Source: Acidobacteriaceae bacterium
Lineage (GTDB): Bacteria; Acidobacteriota; Terriglobia; Terriglobales; Acidobacteriaceae
Length of the DNA stretch: 32,155 nt
Direction: 5' to 3'
NCBI GenBank assembly: GCA_003171315.1
Contig: PMYE01000041.1
Location: 1-32,155, forward strand
Of this stretch, positions 8,165-18,312 are shown piece by piece; the stretch's first letter is position 1; each line of letters opens with the position of its first letter. The notes beneath the pieces are model-generated. The model worked only from the letters and a program-made list of their open reading frames with translations, was not told where the DNA came from and did no database searches. The translations under genes were made by a program, and so were the position numbers.

Positions 8165-8446
8165 ATGGACAGCGATAAGTACTCAAGATTGGTGACGCTT
8201 TTGTGCCCCACTTGCGGTAACAGCCTATTTGAGCAGAGCGAGGACGACGAGAATCAGGAGGGGATGATTCATTGTCCGTCATGCGATAGAACAATGAGCA
8301 AGTCAGAGTTGATTCGCGAGAATGGTGAAGTCGTCGACGGAGCCGTCGACGAAATGAATGACGAGCTTCTTGCTGACGCTCAAAAGGAAGTTCTGGAAAT
8401 GCTCAGGAATGCATTCAAAGGGTCAAAGTACATCCGGATAGGCTAA
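8165..8446 (+). CDS. Small zinc-finger protein (resembles the ECs_2282-type family)
   Basis: A 93-residue protein. Cysteine pairs C14-x2-C17 and C37-x2-C40 form a zinc ribbon. An acidic helical middle, ENGEVVDGAVDEMNDELLAD, and a basic C-terminus with NAFKGSKYIRIG follow. The arrangement and the FKGSKYI ending match my recollection of the ECs_2282 family of putative zinc-binding proteins; no function is known to me. The ATG at 8165 is chosen because GTGGGGA precedes it and the conserved part starts there. The stop TAA is followed at once by the ATG of the next gene, so the pair is translationally coupled. Both genes are visibly AT-richer than the surrounding genes, a sign of transfer. Confidence 0.7.
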   Translation: MDSDKYSRLVTLLCPTCGNSLFEQSEDDENQEGMIHCPSCDRTMSKSELIRENGEVVDGAVDEMNDELLADAQKEVLEMLRNAFKGSKYIRIG

Positions 8447-8941
8447 ATGAACCTCACAATCGACGCGACTGGGGTTTTCACGGCTACTTCAACGATCGTT
8501 TCAGTGCTGGCGCTTGCCATGTCCGCGTATTCAGCGAAGAAGACGATCGATTTTAACAAAAGGCAAAATGATTTTATCAATACAAACGATAAGCTAAACA
8601 AAATGCTTCTGGATAAGGAGCAGCAGGAAAGCTTAATCCAAAGGCAGGCCGATATTTCGGCCAACTTTGTTTCCTTTGGAAGAAGTGACCACCGAATGAA
8701 AGTCTTTAATAGGGGACGGAGCTCAGCCAAGAACGTTCGTATAGACTTTCCGAATGGGAACGAAGTTTTGATTGAGAGCGATTTACGAGAGAAGTTTCCT
8801 ATGCCTTCATTAGAGCCGCAACAATCCGTTGAGTTGATAGCTTCGGTTGGCATGGATTCCCCTCGCCGTATGGACGTCAGAATCGTATGGGACGACCAGT
8901 CCGGAAACGACAGGGAGAAGCTACTCCATTTGACGCTTTGA
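8447..8941 (+). CDS. Membrane-anchored protein with coiled coil and beta domain
   Basis: A 164-residue protein of unknown function. A single membrane segment (about residues 8-30) is followed by a charged helical stretch, KKTIDFNKRQNDFINTNDKL and on to about 66, likely a coiled coil. The C-terminal domain (70-164) is beta-rich and contains KVFNRGRSSAKNVRIDF, which resembles an Ig-like or CARDB-type sandwich. The start abuts the stop of the zinc-finger gene with no spacer, so the two products are probably made together and may interact at the membrane. The low-GC codon use sets the pair apart from the genes around it. Confidence 0.65.
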   Translation: MNLTIDATGVFTATSTIVSVLALAMSAYSAKKTIDFNKRQNDFINTNDKLNKMLLDKEQQESLIQRQADISANFVSFGRSDHRMKVFNRGRSSAKNVRIDFPNGNEVLIESDLREKFPMPSLEPQQSVELIASVGMDSPRRMDVRIVWDDQSGNDREKLLHLTL

Positions 8942-8970
8942 CCTTGGGGATCCGCGCGGATTGACACTGC

Positions 8971-9360
8971 TCATGGTCTCGCCACACCGGCGCGAGCGGG
9001 GTTAACGAGAATTCCGAGGGTTTTGGCTACCTTCTGCAATGCGGCGTCCCGTGTCCAGAGTTGCGTTCCCGGTGTCAGGAGACAAGATGCGATCAGGTGT
9101 GCGTCGATGAGGCCGATGCCCTTCGAGTAGAGAGCATTCGCCTCGATCATGTGCCGCACCTCGCTCATCTTGGCGACACGTGCTGCGGGAAGGAGGCCGA
9201 GGTCGAGTAGAGTTTTCGCCCGATCCCGCAGGGATCCGAGAGCGAGTTCTGCGATTACGAACGGATGCATGACAATCTGATTGCGGGAGAGTAGATTCTG
9301 CAGCTCCGGATTCGCAGAGCGGAATTGGTCGATCCAAACGGACGTGTCGGCGAGGATCAC
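8971..9360 (-). CDS. vapC: PIN-domain ribonuclease toxin VapC
   Basis: The toxin of a type II VapBC module; such proteins are Mg-dependent ribonucleases that cut tRNA or rRNA when free of antitoxin. The 129-residue PIN domain shows the acidic active-site residues D5 (ILADTSVWID), E38 (VIAELALG), D86 (GLIDAHLIA) and D105 (WTRDAAL). It starts at GTG 9360, overlapping the vapB stop as GTGA, which couples its translation to the antitoxin. All catalytic positions are intact. Confidence 0.92.
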   Translation of the reverse strand: MILADTSVWIDQFRSANPELQNLLSRNQIVMHPFVIAELALGSLRDRAKTLLDLGLLPAARVAKMSEVRHMIEANALYSKGIGLIDAHLIASCLLTPGTQLWTRDAALQKVAKTLGILVNPARAGVARP

Positions 9361-9554
9361 AGGTTGCCGGCGCGACGCCGCGGAATGTCTTCGAGTTCCG
9401 GCATAGTGCCACCGAGAGCGGCCAGGCGTTGCGCGGCTTCGCGCTCGATCAGCGCTCTGAGGGCTTCGCGCACCAAAGCCGTTTTTTCGGCGATGCCGGT
9501 GTATTCCTGGGCTCGCTCGACCAACTCATCGTCAAGCGCGATTGTGGTTCGCAT
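9357..9554 (-). CDS. vapB: Antitoxin VapB, ribbon-helix-helix type
   Basis: A 65-residue protein. The N-terminal strand MRTTIALDDELVERAQEY and the following helices (TALVREALRALIEREAAQR) form a ribbon-helix-helix DNA-binding domain. The Pro- and Arg-rich tail is the part expected to wrap around VapC. ATG 9554 has GGAGG 5 nt upstream. VapB should neutralise VapC and, with it, repress the vapBC promoter, which lies in the 44 bp between this gene and uvrC. Confidence 0.9.
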   Translation of the reverse strand: MRTTIALDDELVERAQEYTGIAEKTALVREALRALIEREAAQRLAALGGTMPELEDIPRRRAGNL

Positions 9555-9566
9555 ATCGGCCTCCAG

Positions 9567-9601
9567 GCATCAATTATAGCATCAAACGATGACGAAGTCA
9601 G
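9567..9601 (-). promoter_or_regulatory. vapBC promoter with a repeated half-site over the -10
   Basis: Read on the minus strand, CTGACT (9596-9601) and a perfect TATAAT (9573-9578) are 17 bp apart, and TG one base upstream makes an extended -10. The -35 overlaps the last codons of uvrC. The direct repeat TTGATGC (9579-9585 and 9567-9573), 12 bp apart, brackets the -10 and is a plausible VapB operator. Confidence 0.7.
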
Positions 9602-11544
9602 ATGCTTGATTGGTCGACGATCTGGGCCGCGTGAAAGTGCCGCCAGATGGTCTCGGCGGTTTTGCGGGAGACGACGGCGGCAAGGGACTCGGCAGTGGCT
9701 TGCTCGACGTCACGCAGGCTGCCGAAGTGGGTGAGCAGGCGCTGGCGGGTTTGCGGGCCTACGCCGGGAATGTTAAGCAACTCGGAGTCGCGGTCGCGCA
9801 TGGCCCTCCGCTGGCGATGATAGCCGACGGCAAAACGATGGCTCTCGTCGCGGATGAGCTGGACGAGATGAAGCACCGGCGAGCGGCGGTCGAGGACAAT
9901 GGGCTCGTCTTCGTTGCCGTGGAGGTAAATGATCTCTTCTCGTTTGGCGATGGAGGCGAGCGGCTGCGAGGTGAAGCCGAGGGATTCGAGGGCCTCGGCC
10001 GCGGCGTGGAGCTGGCCGAGTCCGCCATCGATGAGGATCAGCGAAGGCATCGGATGGTCTTCGCCCTTTAGGCGGCGGTAGCGGCGCTCGACCACCTCGC
10101 GCATGGAGGCGAAATCGTCGACGCCGGCGATGGTCTTGATCTTGAACTTGCGGTAGGCCGCTTTGTTCATCTTGCCGTCTTCCCACACGACCAGCGAGGC
10201 CACCGTCTCCGCGCCCTGAATATGCGAGATGTCGAAGCATTCGATGCTGCGGGGCAGCTCGGGCAGCATGAGCGCGTCGGCGAGAGCCTCCTGGATGGCT
10301 TTGCGCGAGGGCTCGAGGACGCGGAAGCGCTGCGTGTAGGATTGATGGGCGTTTTGGCCGGCGAGATCGACGAGGGATTTTTTGTCGCCGCGCTGGGGGA
10401 CGGCGATCTCGATCTTGTGGCCGGTTCGCTCGGTGAGAAGCGCGGCAAGAGTCTCGCGGTCATCGAAGCCAGCGGGGACAAGGATCGAGCGCGGGACGTA
10501 GTGCTGGTCGATGTAAAGCTGCTTGAGTAGCGCGCTGAAGACGTGGCCCGCGTTGAAGGTGGGCTCATCCGGCTCTGGAAATGCAACCGCAGATCCTTCG
10601 ACTCGTCGCCCCGGCGACTCGCTCAGGATGACAGACTCACTACCGGAATCGGATTCTTCGTCGATGGCCTCGAGCAGGCTGGGCAGGTCCTCCCAGAAGA
10701 ACTCGCGGCGGTCGACGATTTTGCCGTTGCGCATGTGGAAGAGATTCACCGCCAGGCTGCCGTCTTCGAAGTGGTAGCCGAAGACGTCGGCGTCATCGTC
10801 GAGCTCGGCTGTAGCGATGCGTTGCTTTTCCTGGAGCTGATGGACGGTGGAGAGCTGGTCGCGCAGGCGCGCGGCGGCCTCGAACTGCTCGGCTTCGGCC
10901 GCGGCCATCATGCGGGCGGTGAGGGTGCGCTCCAGTTCCGCGTGGCGGCCCTCGAGAAAAAGCTGCGCGTCGCGGACAGCGTCCTTGTAGGCTTCGGGCG
11001 TGGTGAGGCCCTCGACGCAGGGGCCGAGGCAGCGATGAATGTAGTACTGCAGGCAGGCGCGAGGGTGGTAGCGCGAGAGATCGACCTTGCAACCGGGCAG
11101 GAGAAAACTGCGATGGATGAGTTCGACCACGCGGTAGGCGAGGTTGCCGGGGAAGTAAGGGCCGTAGTAGGCCGAGCCGTCCTTGCGCAGGCGGCGGGTG
11201 ACGAAGACTTTGGGATAGCGGTCGGCGAGAGTCAGCTTGACGTAGGGGTAGGTTTTGTCGTCGCGCAGCAGAATGTTGAAGCGCGGCTTGCGCTGCTTGA
11301 TGAGGTTGTTTTCGAGGGCAAGGGCCTCGTGCTCGTTGGCGACGAGGATGGTTTCAAGATCGACGGCCTCGCGCATGAGCGAACCGGTCTTGGCATTGGC
11401 CTGTGAGGCCTCGAGCAGATACGAGCGCACGCGCGAGCGCAGGTTCTTGGCCTTACCCACGTAGATAACGTCGCCCTCGGCGTTTTTGTAGAGATACACG
11501 CCGGGCTTTGCCGGAAGCTCGCGGATTTTCTGGTAGAGATCCAT
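9598..11544 (-). CDS. uvrC: Excinuclease ABC subunit C
   Basis: The dual-incision nuclease of nucleotide excision repair; it binds UvrB at a lesion and cuts on both sides. The 648-residue protein has a GIY-YIG nuclease domain (residues 13-95; PGVYLYK, then VIYVGKAKNLRSRV), a UVR domain that binds UvrB (about 204-239), an RNase H-like second nuclease (FDISHIQG at 437, LILIDGGLGQ at 502) and C-terminal helix-hairpin-helix motifs (588-630). ATG 11544 gives the usual N-terminus; ATG 11580 is possible, and neither has a clear ribosome site. An extra segment of about 40 residues (around 290-330) interrupts the conserved core and coincides with a palindromic DNA repeat. Confidence 0.95.
   Translation of the reverse strand: MDLYQKIRELPAKPGVYLYKNAEGDVIYVGKAKNLRSRVRSYLLEASQANAKTGSLMREAVDLETILVANEHEALALENNLIKQRKPRFNILLRDDKTYPYVKLTLADRYPKVFVTRRLRKDGSAYYGPYFPGNLAYRVVELIHRSFLLPGCKVDLSRYHPRACLQYYIHRCLGPCVEGLTTPEAYKDAVRDAQLFLEGRHAELERTLTARMMAAAEAEQFEAAARLRDQLSTVHQLQEKQRIATAELDDDADVFGYHFEDGSLAVNLFHMRNGKIVDRREFFWEDLPSLLEAIDEESDSGSESVILSESPGRRVEGSAVAFPEPDEPTFNAGHVFSALLKQLYIDQHYVPRSILVPAGFDDRETLAALLTERTGHKIEIAVPQRGDKKSLVDLAGQNAHQSYTQRFRVLEPSRKAIQEALADALMLPELPRSIECFDISHIQGAETVASLVVWEDGKMNKAAYRKFKIKTIAGVDDFASMREVVERRYRRLKGEDHPMPSLILIDGGLGQLHAAAEALESLGFTSQPLASIAKREEIIYLHGNEDEPIVLDRRSPVLHLVQLIRDESHRFAVGYHRQRRAMRDRDSELLNIPGVGPQTRQRLLTHFGSLRDVEQATAESLAAVVSRKTAETIWRHFHAAQIVDQSSI
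10584..10633. repeat. Palindromic dispersed-type repeat inside uvrC
   Basis: An imperfect hairpin: ATCCTTCGACTCGTCGCC faces GGCGACTCGCTCAGGAT across two bases. The ends (AGGATGACA and AGATCCTTCG) have the form of the widespread GTCATCCTGAGCG...CGAAGGATCT intergenic repeat that I recall from Acidobacteriota and other phyla. It is read in frame within uvrC and codes for the linker ESVILSESPGRRVEGSAV. Confidence 0.65.
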
Positions 11545-11854
11545 GAATGGGCTGGCGCGAGTGGAGTCAGTTCCTAGCATAGCGGGAATCAATCGGAGTC
11601 TGCCTCCGGGGTGTATGTCCGGCGGCGTCGCGGGCGGTGCAGGGTGAAGATTGAGCAAACCTTACCGGGGAGGGTAAAAATTACACAGACAGCGGGCAGG
11701 CGCAGGCAGCGCGGGCATGAATGGAAGAGCTTATATTTCATTAGCTTGCGACAAGGGTAATGAATGGATTGCTGCGTGCTAATTCAAGAGTCAGAGGAAG
11801 GACCCTCTGGGCCGAGCGCGGCAAAAGCGCAGGCAGAGGGCGGAGGCGAGGAAC
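11545..11854. other. Divergent intergenic region uvrC / OmpA-like gene (310 bp)
   Basis: The uvrC promoter (minus strand) and the lipoprotein promoter (plus strand) should lie here. A short AT-rich stretch around 11728-11745 contains TATATT, but no convincing -35 partner was found. No gene or RNA element was recognised. Confidence 0.35.
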
Positions 11855-12634
11855 ATGACCCTATTTCGATTGAGATTTGCGTTGACTGCAGCTGCACTGG
11901 TGGCGTTTGGCGTGACGGGATGCGCCACGAAGAACTATGTACGCACGCAGACGGGGCCGCTGATCGATCACACGGATCAATTGGACCAGAAGACGGCGGA
12001 GAACAACCGGCAGATTCACAATGTGGACGACCGCGCGCAGGCGGGCATTAAGCAGGCGCAGGGCACGGCCGACACGGCGAACCAGAATGCGCAGAATGCC
12101 ACTCAGGCGGCGAATACGGCCGACACAGCCGCTAACGATGTTGCGCACCGCGCCGACACGCTGGACAGCGTGGTGAAGGGGCTGGACAACTACAAGCAGG
12201 TGGCGAAGGTTTCCGTGACCTTCAGGTTTGACAAGGCCGTGCTGACCGGCGACGACAAGACGCAGCTCGACAGTTTCGCTCAGTCGCTCGGTTCGGCGAA
12301 GAGCTACATTCTTGAAGTGACCGGCGGAACGGACTCCACCGGGTCGGCGCAGTACAACTACGACCTGAGCCAGCGGCGCGCCGATGCGGTGGTGCAGTAC
12401 CTGGCGGCGAAGTACAACATAGCGCCGCACCGCTTCTATCTGATCGGGATCGGCAAGGACCAGTATGTGGCTTCGAACGATACGGCGGAAGGACGGAAAG
12501 AGAACCGGCGCGTGCAGGTGCAGTTGCTCTCGAATATGAGCGGCAACGCGGATGCGCAAAGCCAACACACAGCGTCTACCGGCCAAGCCGCGCCGCCTTC
12601 GGACCAGGCCGCGACGCCAGTGGTGGAAGAATAA
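11855..12634 (+). CDS. OmpA-family peptidoglycan-binding lipoprotein
   Basis: A 259-residue lipoprotein. The signal peptide ends in the lipobox VTGC, giving lipidated C23 (mature start CATKNYVRTQ). Residues 35-110 form a long helical region with an Asn/Gln/Ala/Asp-rich periodic pattern, a likely coiled coil of the Lpp or TolC-spacer kind. An OmpA C-terminal domain follows (about 117-227), with VSVTFRFDKAVLTGDDKTQL, TDSTGSAQYNYDLSQRRADAV and ENRRVQVQL, which in relatives binds the diaminopimelate of peptidoglycan. It likely tethers the outer membrane to the cell wall. The ATG at 11855 has GGAGG upstream. The Ser/Gln/Ala-rich tail is probably disordered. It is a single-gene unit with its own terminator. 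Confidence 0.85.
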   Translation: MTLFRLRFALTAAALVAFGVTGCATKNYVRTQTGPLIDHTDQLDQKTAENNRQIHNVDDRAQAGIKQAQGTADTANQNAQNATQAANTADTAANDVAHRADTLDSVVKGLDNYKQVAKVSVTFRFDKAVLTGDDKTQLDSFAQSLGSAKSYILEVTGGTDSTGSAQYNYDLSQRRADAVVQYLAAKYNIAPHRFYLIGIGKDQYVASNDTAEGRKENRRVQVQLLSNMSGNADAQSQHTASTGQAAPPSDQAATPVVEE

Positions 12635-12683
12635 CGCGAGAACTGGACAGCTCGTTTCAGCGGTTGTTGTTTGTGGAAGGACG

Positions 12684-12720
12684 AAGGGCAGATCCAGTGG
12701 GGTCTGCCCTTTTCGTTTTC
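12684..12720 (+). terminator. Rho-independent terminator after the OmpA-like gene
   Basis: AAGGGCAGATCC pairs with GGGTCTGCCCTT over 12 bp (one T-G wobble) around the loop AGTG, followed by TTCGTTTTC. It is 49 nt after the stop codon and 17 nt before the end of the convergent pyrE. Confidence 0.85.
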
Positions 12721-12736
12721 GCCAAGGCGGGTGTGC

Positions 12737-13363
12737 TCAGGCGCCTGCGGAGGGGAACTGCTTCACGTGTTCCGCGCGGACCTGGTTGGCTGTGAACAGA
12801 CTCAGAAACGGCGCACCATCTGCAGCGGCTTCCACGGCAGGACGGCCGTTGGCCTCTTCGCGCTCGACGATGCAGACGACGGCGGCGACGATCATGCCGG
12901 CTTCCTGGGCGGCTTCGATCGCGGCGATGGTGGAGGCGCCGGTGGTGCAGACGTCGTCAACGATCACCACGCGGGCGCCCGCGCGGCAAAAACCTTCGAT
13001 GCGGCGGCCGGTGCCATGAGCTTTTTCCGCTTTGCGGACCAGGAAGCCGTGGAGCAGCGGCGGGCGAGGATCCGAATGGGGATGCGACAGCGCGCGCCAG
13101 GCGCTGGCCGTGGCGACATTGGAGACGATGGGATCGGCGCCCAAGGTGAGGCCGCCCACGGCTTCAGCTTCGATCTTGTTGGATTCAAGTAAATCGAGAA
13201 TTGCGTGGCCCGTAAGGCGGCCGCCTTCGGCGTGGAGCGTGGTGGTGCGGCAGTCGATGTAGTAGTCGCTTGTGCCGCCGGAGGATAGCTTGAACTGGCC
13301 GAGCTTGAAGCTGGTGCGGGCTAGGAGCGAGAGAAGCTGCTGGGCGTGTGTGGGTGTGGGCAT
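12737..13363 (-). CDS. pyrE: Orotate phosphoribosyltransferase
   Basis: Joins orotate to PRPP to make orotidine 5'-phosphate in pyrimidine synthesis, in the cytoplasm. The 208-residue protein has the PRPP-binding motif RVVIVDDVCTTGAS (131-144), an FKLSSGGTSDYYID segment (24-37) typical of OPRTases, and the flexible catalytic loop around HGFLVRKAEKAHGTG (105-119). ATG 13363 is used; a TTG one codon earlier is less likely. There is no ribosome site. A -10-like TACAAT sits 7 nt before the ATG, so the message could be leaderless. The upstream DNA is the end of S23 element A. Confidence 0.92.
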   Translation of the reverse strand: MPTPTHAQQLLSLLARTSFKLGQFKLSSGGTSDYYIDCRTTTLHAEGGRLTGHAILDLLESNKIEAEAVGGLTLGADPIVSNVATASAWRALSHPHSDPRPPLLHGFLVRKAEKAHGTGRRIEGFCRAGARVVIVDDVCTTGASTIAAIEAAQEAGMIVAAVVCIVEREEANGRPAVEAAADGAPFLSLFTANQVRAEHVKQFPSAGA

Positions 13364-13370
13364 CAAGGTG

Positions 13371-13376
13371 ATTGTA
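13371..13376 (-). promoter_or_regulatory. Candidate -10 of a leaderless pyrE promoter
   Basis: On the minus strand TACAAT ends 7 nt before the pyrE ATG, which would place the transcription start on the start codon. The DNA at the -35 position is heptamer repeat and does not resemble TTGACA, so this is tentative. Confidence 0.3.
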
Positions 13377-13378
13377 AA

Positions 13379-13420
13379 GGGAACAGGGAACAGGGAACAG
13401 GGAACAGGGAACAGGGAACA
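13379..13420 (+). repeat. Six tandem copies of GGGAACA
   Basis: A perfect array of six 7-bp units with no variants. Read on the coding strand of the adjacent S23 gene it is TGTTCCC repeated six times and starts 10 nt after that gene's stop codon. Such a uniform array is prone to copy-number slippage. Confidence 0.95.
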
Positions 13421-13430
13421 GAAAGACCCT

Positions 13431-13793
13431 CTATGCTCGCTTTTGTAGTTTGCTCATCATTGCAACCAACATTCGGCTTACTTCCTCTGAAAGCTCTCCC
13501 GCCGTTTTGCGCGCGGACGCACTGCCAAAACCGAGTCCATCTGCAATGACGAGCTGCGTTTGGACCTCGAAATTTGAGCCCCGCGCGTGGCCAAGAAAGA
13601 GAAGATACTCTTCTCGGCTTGATCTGCCGTAACCTTCAGCGATGTTGCTTGCGACAGAGACGGATGCGCGGCGTAGTTGATTGGTCAGGCCAAATCGCTC
13701 GGAGTCCGGGAACGAAGAAGTGAGTTTGTAGATCGCTAAACTCAACTGAATTGCTCTCTGCCATACCACCAAGTCCTTGAATGAATCGCCCAT
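13431..13793 (-). CDS. S23-family four-helix-bundle protein, copy A
   Basis: A 120-residue member of the S23 or four-helix-bundle family (TIGR02436 type), first known as the product of 23S rRNA intervening sequences and related in fold to the Avd accessory protein of diversity-generating retroelements. Diagnostic blocks are FKDLVVWQRAIQLSLAIYKL (5-24), FGLTNQLRRASVSVASNIAEG (34-54) and EEYLLFLGHARGSNFEVQTQL (61-81). Relatives form basic multimers thought to bind nucleic acid; the function is unknown. ATG 13793 is chosen for its AGGAAGGAA ribosome site. It lies 16 nt after the small membrane-protein gene, and the two are likely co-transcribed. About 70% identical to copy B at 20736 (84 of 118 aligned positions by eye). 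Confidence 0.9.
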   Translation of the reverse strand: MGDSFKDLVVWQRAIQLSLAIYKLTSSFPDSERFGLTNQLRRASVSVASNIAEGYGRSSREEYLLFLGHARGSNFEVQTQLVIADGLGFGSASARKTAGELSEEVSRMLVAMMSKLQKRA

Positions 13794-13809
13794 TTTCCTT
13801 CCTCTCTCG

Positions 13810-14133
13810 TTAGTGTTTTCTCTTCCACGAGCGCCATTCAATAGAACCAAACAACACCGTAAGGATGACGTAGAAGAATTGAATTGCCCAAAATCGCGCC
13901 CAGCCCAACCGATCCAGATCTGACGGAGCTAATTTGAAGGTGCAAGTGTCGCCGACACACTTCCCACCAATCAAATGTGCCTCGAAAACGTGGTGGTACC
14001 AGGAGACAACGCCGTGAGGACCCCCGAACATCAGGGTAATGATTGACCCGGAGATTAAGATCGCCTCGTAGGTCAAAAGAAGACATAGCAACCCGCGCCG
14101 AATGAACCGAAGGACAATCTTAAAAGGCTTCAT
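13810..14133 (-). CDS. Small membrane protein carried inside S23 element A
   Basis: A 107-residue protein I do not recognise. One hydrophobic segment lies near the N-terminus (about residues 14-37, after a basic KPFKIVLRFIRRG start) and another near the C-terminus (about 80-98). A loop between them contains a Cys pair, KCVGDTCTF, that could form a disulfide outside the cytoplasm. The tail is short and basic (WRSWKRKH). The start at 14133 has no clear ribosome site. It is the first of two genes within the heptamer-bounded element and has no counterpart in element B, so it looks like cargo. Confidence 0.55.
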   Translation of the reverse strand: MKPFKIVLRFIRRGLLCLLLTYEAILISGSIITLMFGGPHGVVSWYHHVFEAHLIGGKCVGDTCTFKLAPSDLDRLGWARFWAIQFFYVILTVLFGSIEWRSWKRKH

Positions 14134-14171
14134 TGCGTTTGGACCGTGAAGCTAACCTACCACAGAAACCC

Positions 14172-14199
14172 TGATCCCTGTTCCCTGATCCCTGTTCCC
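14172..14199 (+). repeat. Four heptamers alternating TGATCCC and TGTTCCC
   Basis: The units run TGATCCC, TGTTCCC, TGATCCC, TGTTCCC. On the minus strand they become GGGAACA and GGGATCA, complementary to the TGTTCCC array at the other end with one mismatch in every second unit. The array begins 7 nt after the CPBP protease stop codon. Confidence 0.9.
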
Positions 14200-14206
14200 T
14201 GCTTTC

Positions 14207-15249
14207 TCACATTTTGTCGAAGTGGCGGAAGCCGCCGGTTCCGATCAGTGCCAGCGTAAAGATGAGGAAGTTGTAGCACGCGTGCACAAGCGTGCTGCAG
14301 GCCAGGGATCTGGTCTTGAGGCGCACTGTGCAGAGCACCAGGCTGACCATGATGAGAAGGAGGAACGGTCCCAGCGAATGGCCTTGCTGTTCGACATGAA
14401 TTAGGGCGAAGGGGATGCTGGTGAGAACGGATGCGACGATCATGGCCGAAATCGACCACTGCGGGTGAGTGTTGGCGTCGAGCGGCGGTGCGGGTTTGTG
14501 TGCGATCCGCTCGGCCGCCCAGTCCCAGGCGGTGCATAGAGCCGGCAGAAGAAAGCCGCGGAAGAACACCTCCTCAAAGAAGGGCGCGATGGTGACGCCG
14601 AAGCCAAACATCAACCATGCGGCTTCAGAAGAACGCATCATTTTTTCGATGGGGGCGTTGGAGGGGCCGGGCATAAGCACCTCGTCAAGCGCAGCGAGTC
14701 CGGCGCAGCCCAGTGCGGTTGCGGCGAGCGGCCAGAACCTTTTCCGTGCCACCGCACCGCGCCATTGGATGCCTGCAAAGAAGCCTTCATTCCAAAAAAG
14801 CGGGAAAACGACGAGGCTGAAGGCAAAGGCGATGAGATAGAGAAGCGCTTCGCTGGCGAGGACGAGATGGATATCGGTGGCGGATTTTGTTGGGAGTTCC
14901 CACCCGAAGAGATGGAAGCGCATGGCAAGAAAGAGTACTGCCACCGTGCAGGCGAATCCGATGCCTCCCAACATGAGCAGAAGACAGAGATGGCCAAAGT
15001 GCGGGATGCGCGCGGGAGGACGGACGTGGGGCTGAGCCCATGACTGGAAGAGGGTTGGCTCGGCGCTCCGCGGCTCATGAAGCATGAAAACCGGCTCCGC
15101 CTCTGCTGGCGTGGCGGGATTGAGTTCGAGGGGCGAGAACGCGGCGGGCTGCTGCTCCGGTGAAGGCGATGCCTCGGTTACGTCGATGCTCAGGGAGCCG
15201 CCGGCGGGCGGGCCTGCCGGCTCGCTCTGGTCGTCTTCAGGGAAGTTGG

Positions 15250-15253
<4 letters not shown>
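14207..15253 (-). CDS. CPBP-family intramembrane metalloprotease
   Basis: A 348-residue integral membrane protein of the CPBP (Abi/Rce1-like) family. Residues 1-80 are a Pro/Glu/Ser-rich cytoplasmic region with no recognised domain. Several membrane segments follow (about 88-110, 130-155, 174-193, 212-226, 268-286, 295-311 and 318-340). The active-site motifs are EEVFFRG (E227, E228, R232), FALIH (H286) and HACYN (H324, N328), so a functional glutamate/histidine protease is expected. Family members cleave prenylated or membrane substrates, or act in bacteriocin self-immunity; the substrate here is unknown. The ATG overlaps the uvrA stop (ATGA), implying a coupled uvrA-CPBP operon. Confidence 0.85.

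Positions 15254-18312
<3,059 letters not shown>

Larger units (their letters stand above)
13379..14199 (-). mobile_element. S23 element A: inverted heptamer arrays enclosing two genes
   Basis: On the minus (coding) strand an array of GGGATCA and GGGAACA units is followed by a small membrane-protein gene, the S23 four-helix-bundle gene and an array of six TGTTCCC units. The two ends are largely complementary, so a transcript could fold into a stem with both genes in the loop. The element lies between the CPBP protease gene (stop 7 nt upstream on the same strand) and pyrE. It shares its design with element B at 20648. No transposase is present, so its mobility is inferred from the repeated architecture. 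Confidence 0.55.

Noticed and set aside
13379-14199. The repeated heptamers as a CRISPR array
   Set aside because: The units are 7 bp, directly tandem and without spacers, and no cas gene is present.
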